From: Acidovorax temperans
GTDB lineage: Bacteria; Pseudomonadota; Gammaproteobacteria; Burkholderiales; Burkholderiaceae_C
NCBI RefSeq assembly: GCF_006716905.1
Contig: NZ_VFPV01000001.1
Span: 1-64,000 of the forward strand
Reading direction: 5' to 3'
DNA: 64,000 bases
Of this stretch, positions 60,612-64,000 are shown one piece after another (position 1 is the stretch's first letter; each line of letters starts with the position of its first letter). Under the pieces are notes generated by a model. That model was not told the DNA's origin and ran no database searches. It was given only the letters and a program-made list of their open reading frames with translations. The position numbers and the translations under genes are program-made.

Positions 60612-60667
60612 AGTATAAAAGCGCCGCTAGCGCTTATGTATCAAGCGGTACACGCTATTAATATAGG
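60612..60667 (-). repeat. Dispersed palindromic repeat, intergenic copy upstream of the PBP gene
   Basis: On the minus strand: TATTAATAGCGTGTACCGCT, then TGATACATAAGCGCTAGCGG and CGCTTTTATA. It has the AAGCGCTAGCGGC arm and ATAGC start of other copies. It lies between the patatin stop and the PBP start, only a few bases from each. Confidence 0.7.
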
Positions 60668-60671
60668 AGCA

Positions 60672-61603
60672 TTAACCCATGAAGCGCCGCAGTTGCGGCA
60701 TGCTGGCCTTGGCGGCGCGGCGGCCTTCTTCGATGGCCTCACTGGCGCGATGAAAATCCAGCAGCCCCAGGTTGGCCAGCGCAGGCGCCACCACCACCTC
60801 GGGCGGATCGCCGGCCATGCGGCTGCGGGTGATGCGCATCTGCATGATGGCAACGCTGGTCATCACCACGTCCAGCATTGACGGCACCCGCTGCACATCA
60901 GCCGCTGCGGGCTCGTCGGCGCGCCAGGGTGTGAGGCGCTGCATCCAGCCGCTGCTCTTGGGTGGCTCGGGCTCGGGCACCGCGTCGGAATCTGGTGCAG
61001 GCGTCTGCACCACGGCCAGCGGCTGCATGTGGCGGTGCAGGATGTCGGAGTTCAGGTCTACACCAATCACGATGTCCGCCCCCATGGCGCGCGCAAGCGA
61101 CGTGGGCACGGGGTTGACGATGCCGCCATCCACCAGCAGCCGCCCGTCTGCTCGCGCCACGGGCGTGAACAGGCCCGGCAGCGCAATCGAGGCACGCACC
61201 GCGTCGGCGATGGAGCCATGGCGCAGCCACACTTCAGCGCCCGAATGCAGATCGGTGGCCACAGCCCCAAAAAGCATGGGCGACGATTCGATATTAAAGT
61301 CCGCGAAATTGCGGCGCCAGAAGGCAATCAGTTTTTCGCCCTTGAGCATGCCGCCCGTGAGGTTGAAGTCCATGAAGCCGAATACATCGCGCATGCCCAG
61401 GCCCTGCACCCAGTCGGCAAAACGCGCCAGCTCGCCCGCCGCGTAGGCGGCCCCCACCAGCGCGCCAATCGAAGAGCCGCAAACGATGTCGGGGCGCACG
61501 CCCTCCTCGTCGAGCACCTGCAGCACGCCGATATGCGCCCAGCCACGCGCCGAGCCGCTGCCTAATGCCAGCCCCAGCCGGGGTGTACGCCGCGACAACG
61601 CCA

Positions 61604-61604
<1 letters not shown>
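60672..61604 (-). CDS. Patatin-like phospholipase, RssA family
   Basis: A 310-residue protein. It has RLGLALGSGSARGWAHIGVL (oxyanion loop), the nucleophile elbow VCGSSIGALVGAAYAAGE and the paired Asp in LLVDGGIVNPVPTSLARAM. These match RssA/YchK-type bacterial patatins, likely cytoplasmic phospholipases or acyl hydrolases. Its ATG overlaps the ligA stop by one base (TGATG), so it is translated after ligA. A Pro/Glu-rich segment (PDSDAVPEPEPP) interrupts the C-terminal half. Confidence 0.9.

Positions 61605-64000
<2,396 letters not shown>

Overview
This window looks like a chromosomal segment from a beta-proteobacterium of the family Comamonadaceae (Acidovorax-like). The grounds are high GC, the gene orders mltG-tmk-holB-pilZ, tolB-pal-cpoB, phaC-phaA-phaB and zipA-ligA, thiamine genes preceded by TPP riboswitches, and a short palindromic repeat of a kind I recall from this family. 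It is mostly core and catabolic gene content. I see no prophage, CRISPR array, rRNA operon or toxin-antitoxin pair. There is one complete insertion sequence.

Layout. 0-3 kb: the start of an RbbA-type ABC ATPase gene and its HlyD partner, then a membrane diguanylate cyclase gene broken by one extra base in a G8 run. 3-6 kb: a tight four-gene operon of unknown function that begins with a single J-domain protein. 6-11 kb: a YebC-family regulator, tRNA-Lys, tcdA, cpoB, pal and tolB. 11-18 kb: msbA, an exported ankyrin protein, tatD, and the cell-envelope/replication operon mltG-tmk-holB-pilZ. 18-31 kb: ygfZ, a thioesterase-acetyltransferase fusion, hydrolases, an alcohol dehydrogenase, a patatin, an HDOD protein, tex, a DUF72 protein and a chemoreceptor pseudogene with three lesions. 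31-38 kb: a pseudouridine synthase and the thiamine locus (riboswitch-cytX, convergent thiD, riboswitch-thiO-thiS-thiG-thiE). 38-47 kb: a FimV-like protein, fatty-acid degradation genes (hydroxyacyl-CoA dehydrogenase, enoyl-CoA hydratase, phosphotransferase, acyl-CoA dehydrogenase) around a Crp/Fnr regulator, and an IS5-family element inserted at the acyl-CoA dehydrogenase stop codon. 47-52 kb: the polyhydroxyalkanoate genes. 52-58 kb: pgeF, a lower aromatic-pathway pair under a MarR regulator, a Nudix hydrolase, and an ECF sigma / anti-sigma / periplasmic sensor cluster. 58-64 kb: a class A penicillin-binding protein, an RssA-type patatin, ligA and the end of a ZipA-like gene.

How the parts fit together. 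beta-Oxidation yields acetyl-CoA and 3-hydroxyacyl-CoA, which the phaCAB genes can store as polymer. The two TPP riboswitches couple precursor uptake (cytX) and thiazole synthesis (thiOSGE) to the same ligand. The ECF cluster is a self-contained envelope or metal stress circuit.

The most distinctive signal is a roughly 55-70 bp imperfect palindrome present in about ten copies. Some copies lie between genes. Others lie in frame inside ygfZ, a patatin gene, pgeF and ligA, and in pgeF and ligA the repeat encodes the same peptide. The four-gene J-domain operon is the best candidate for an uncharacterised system.
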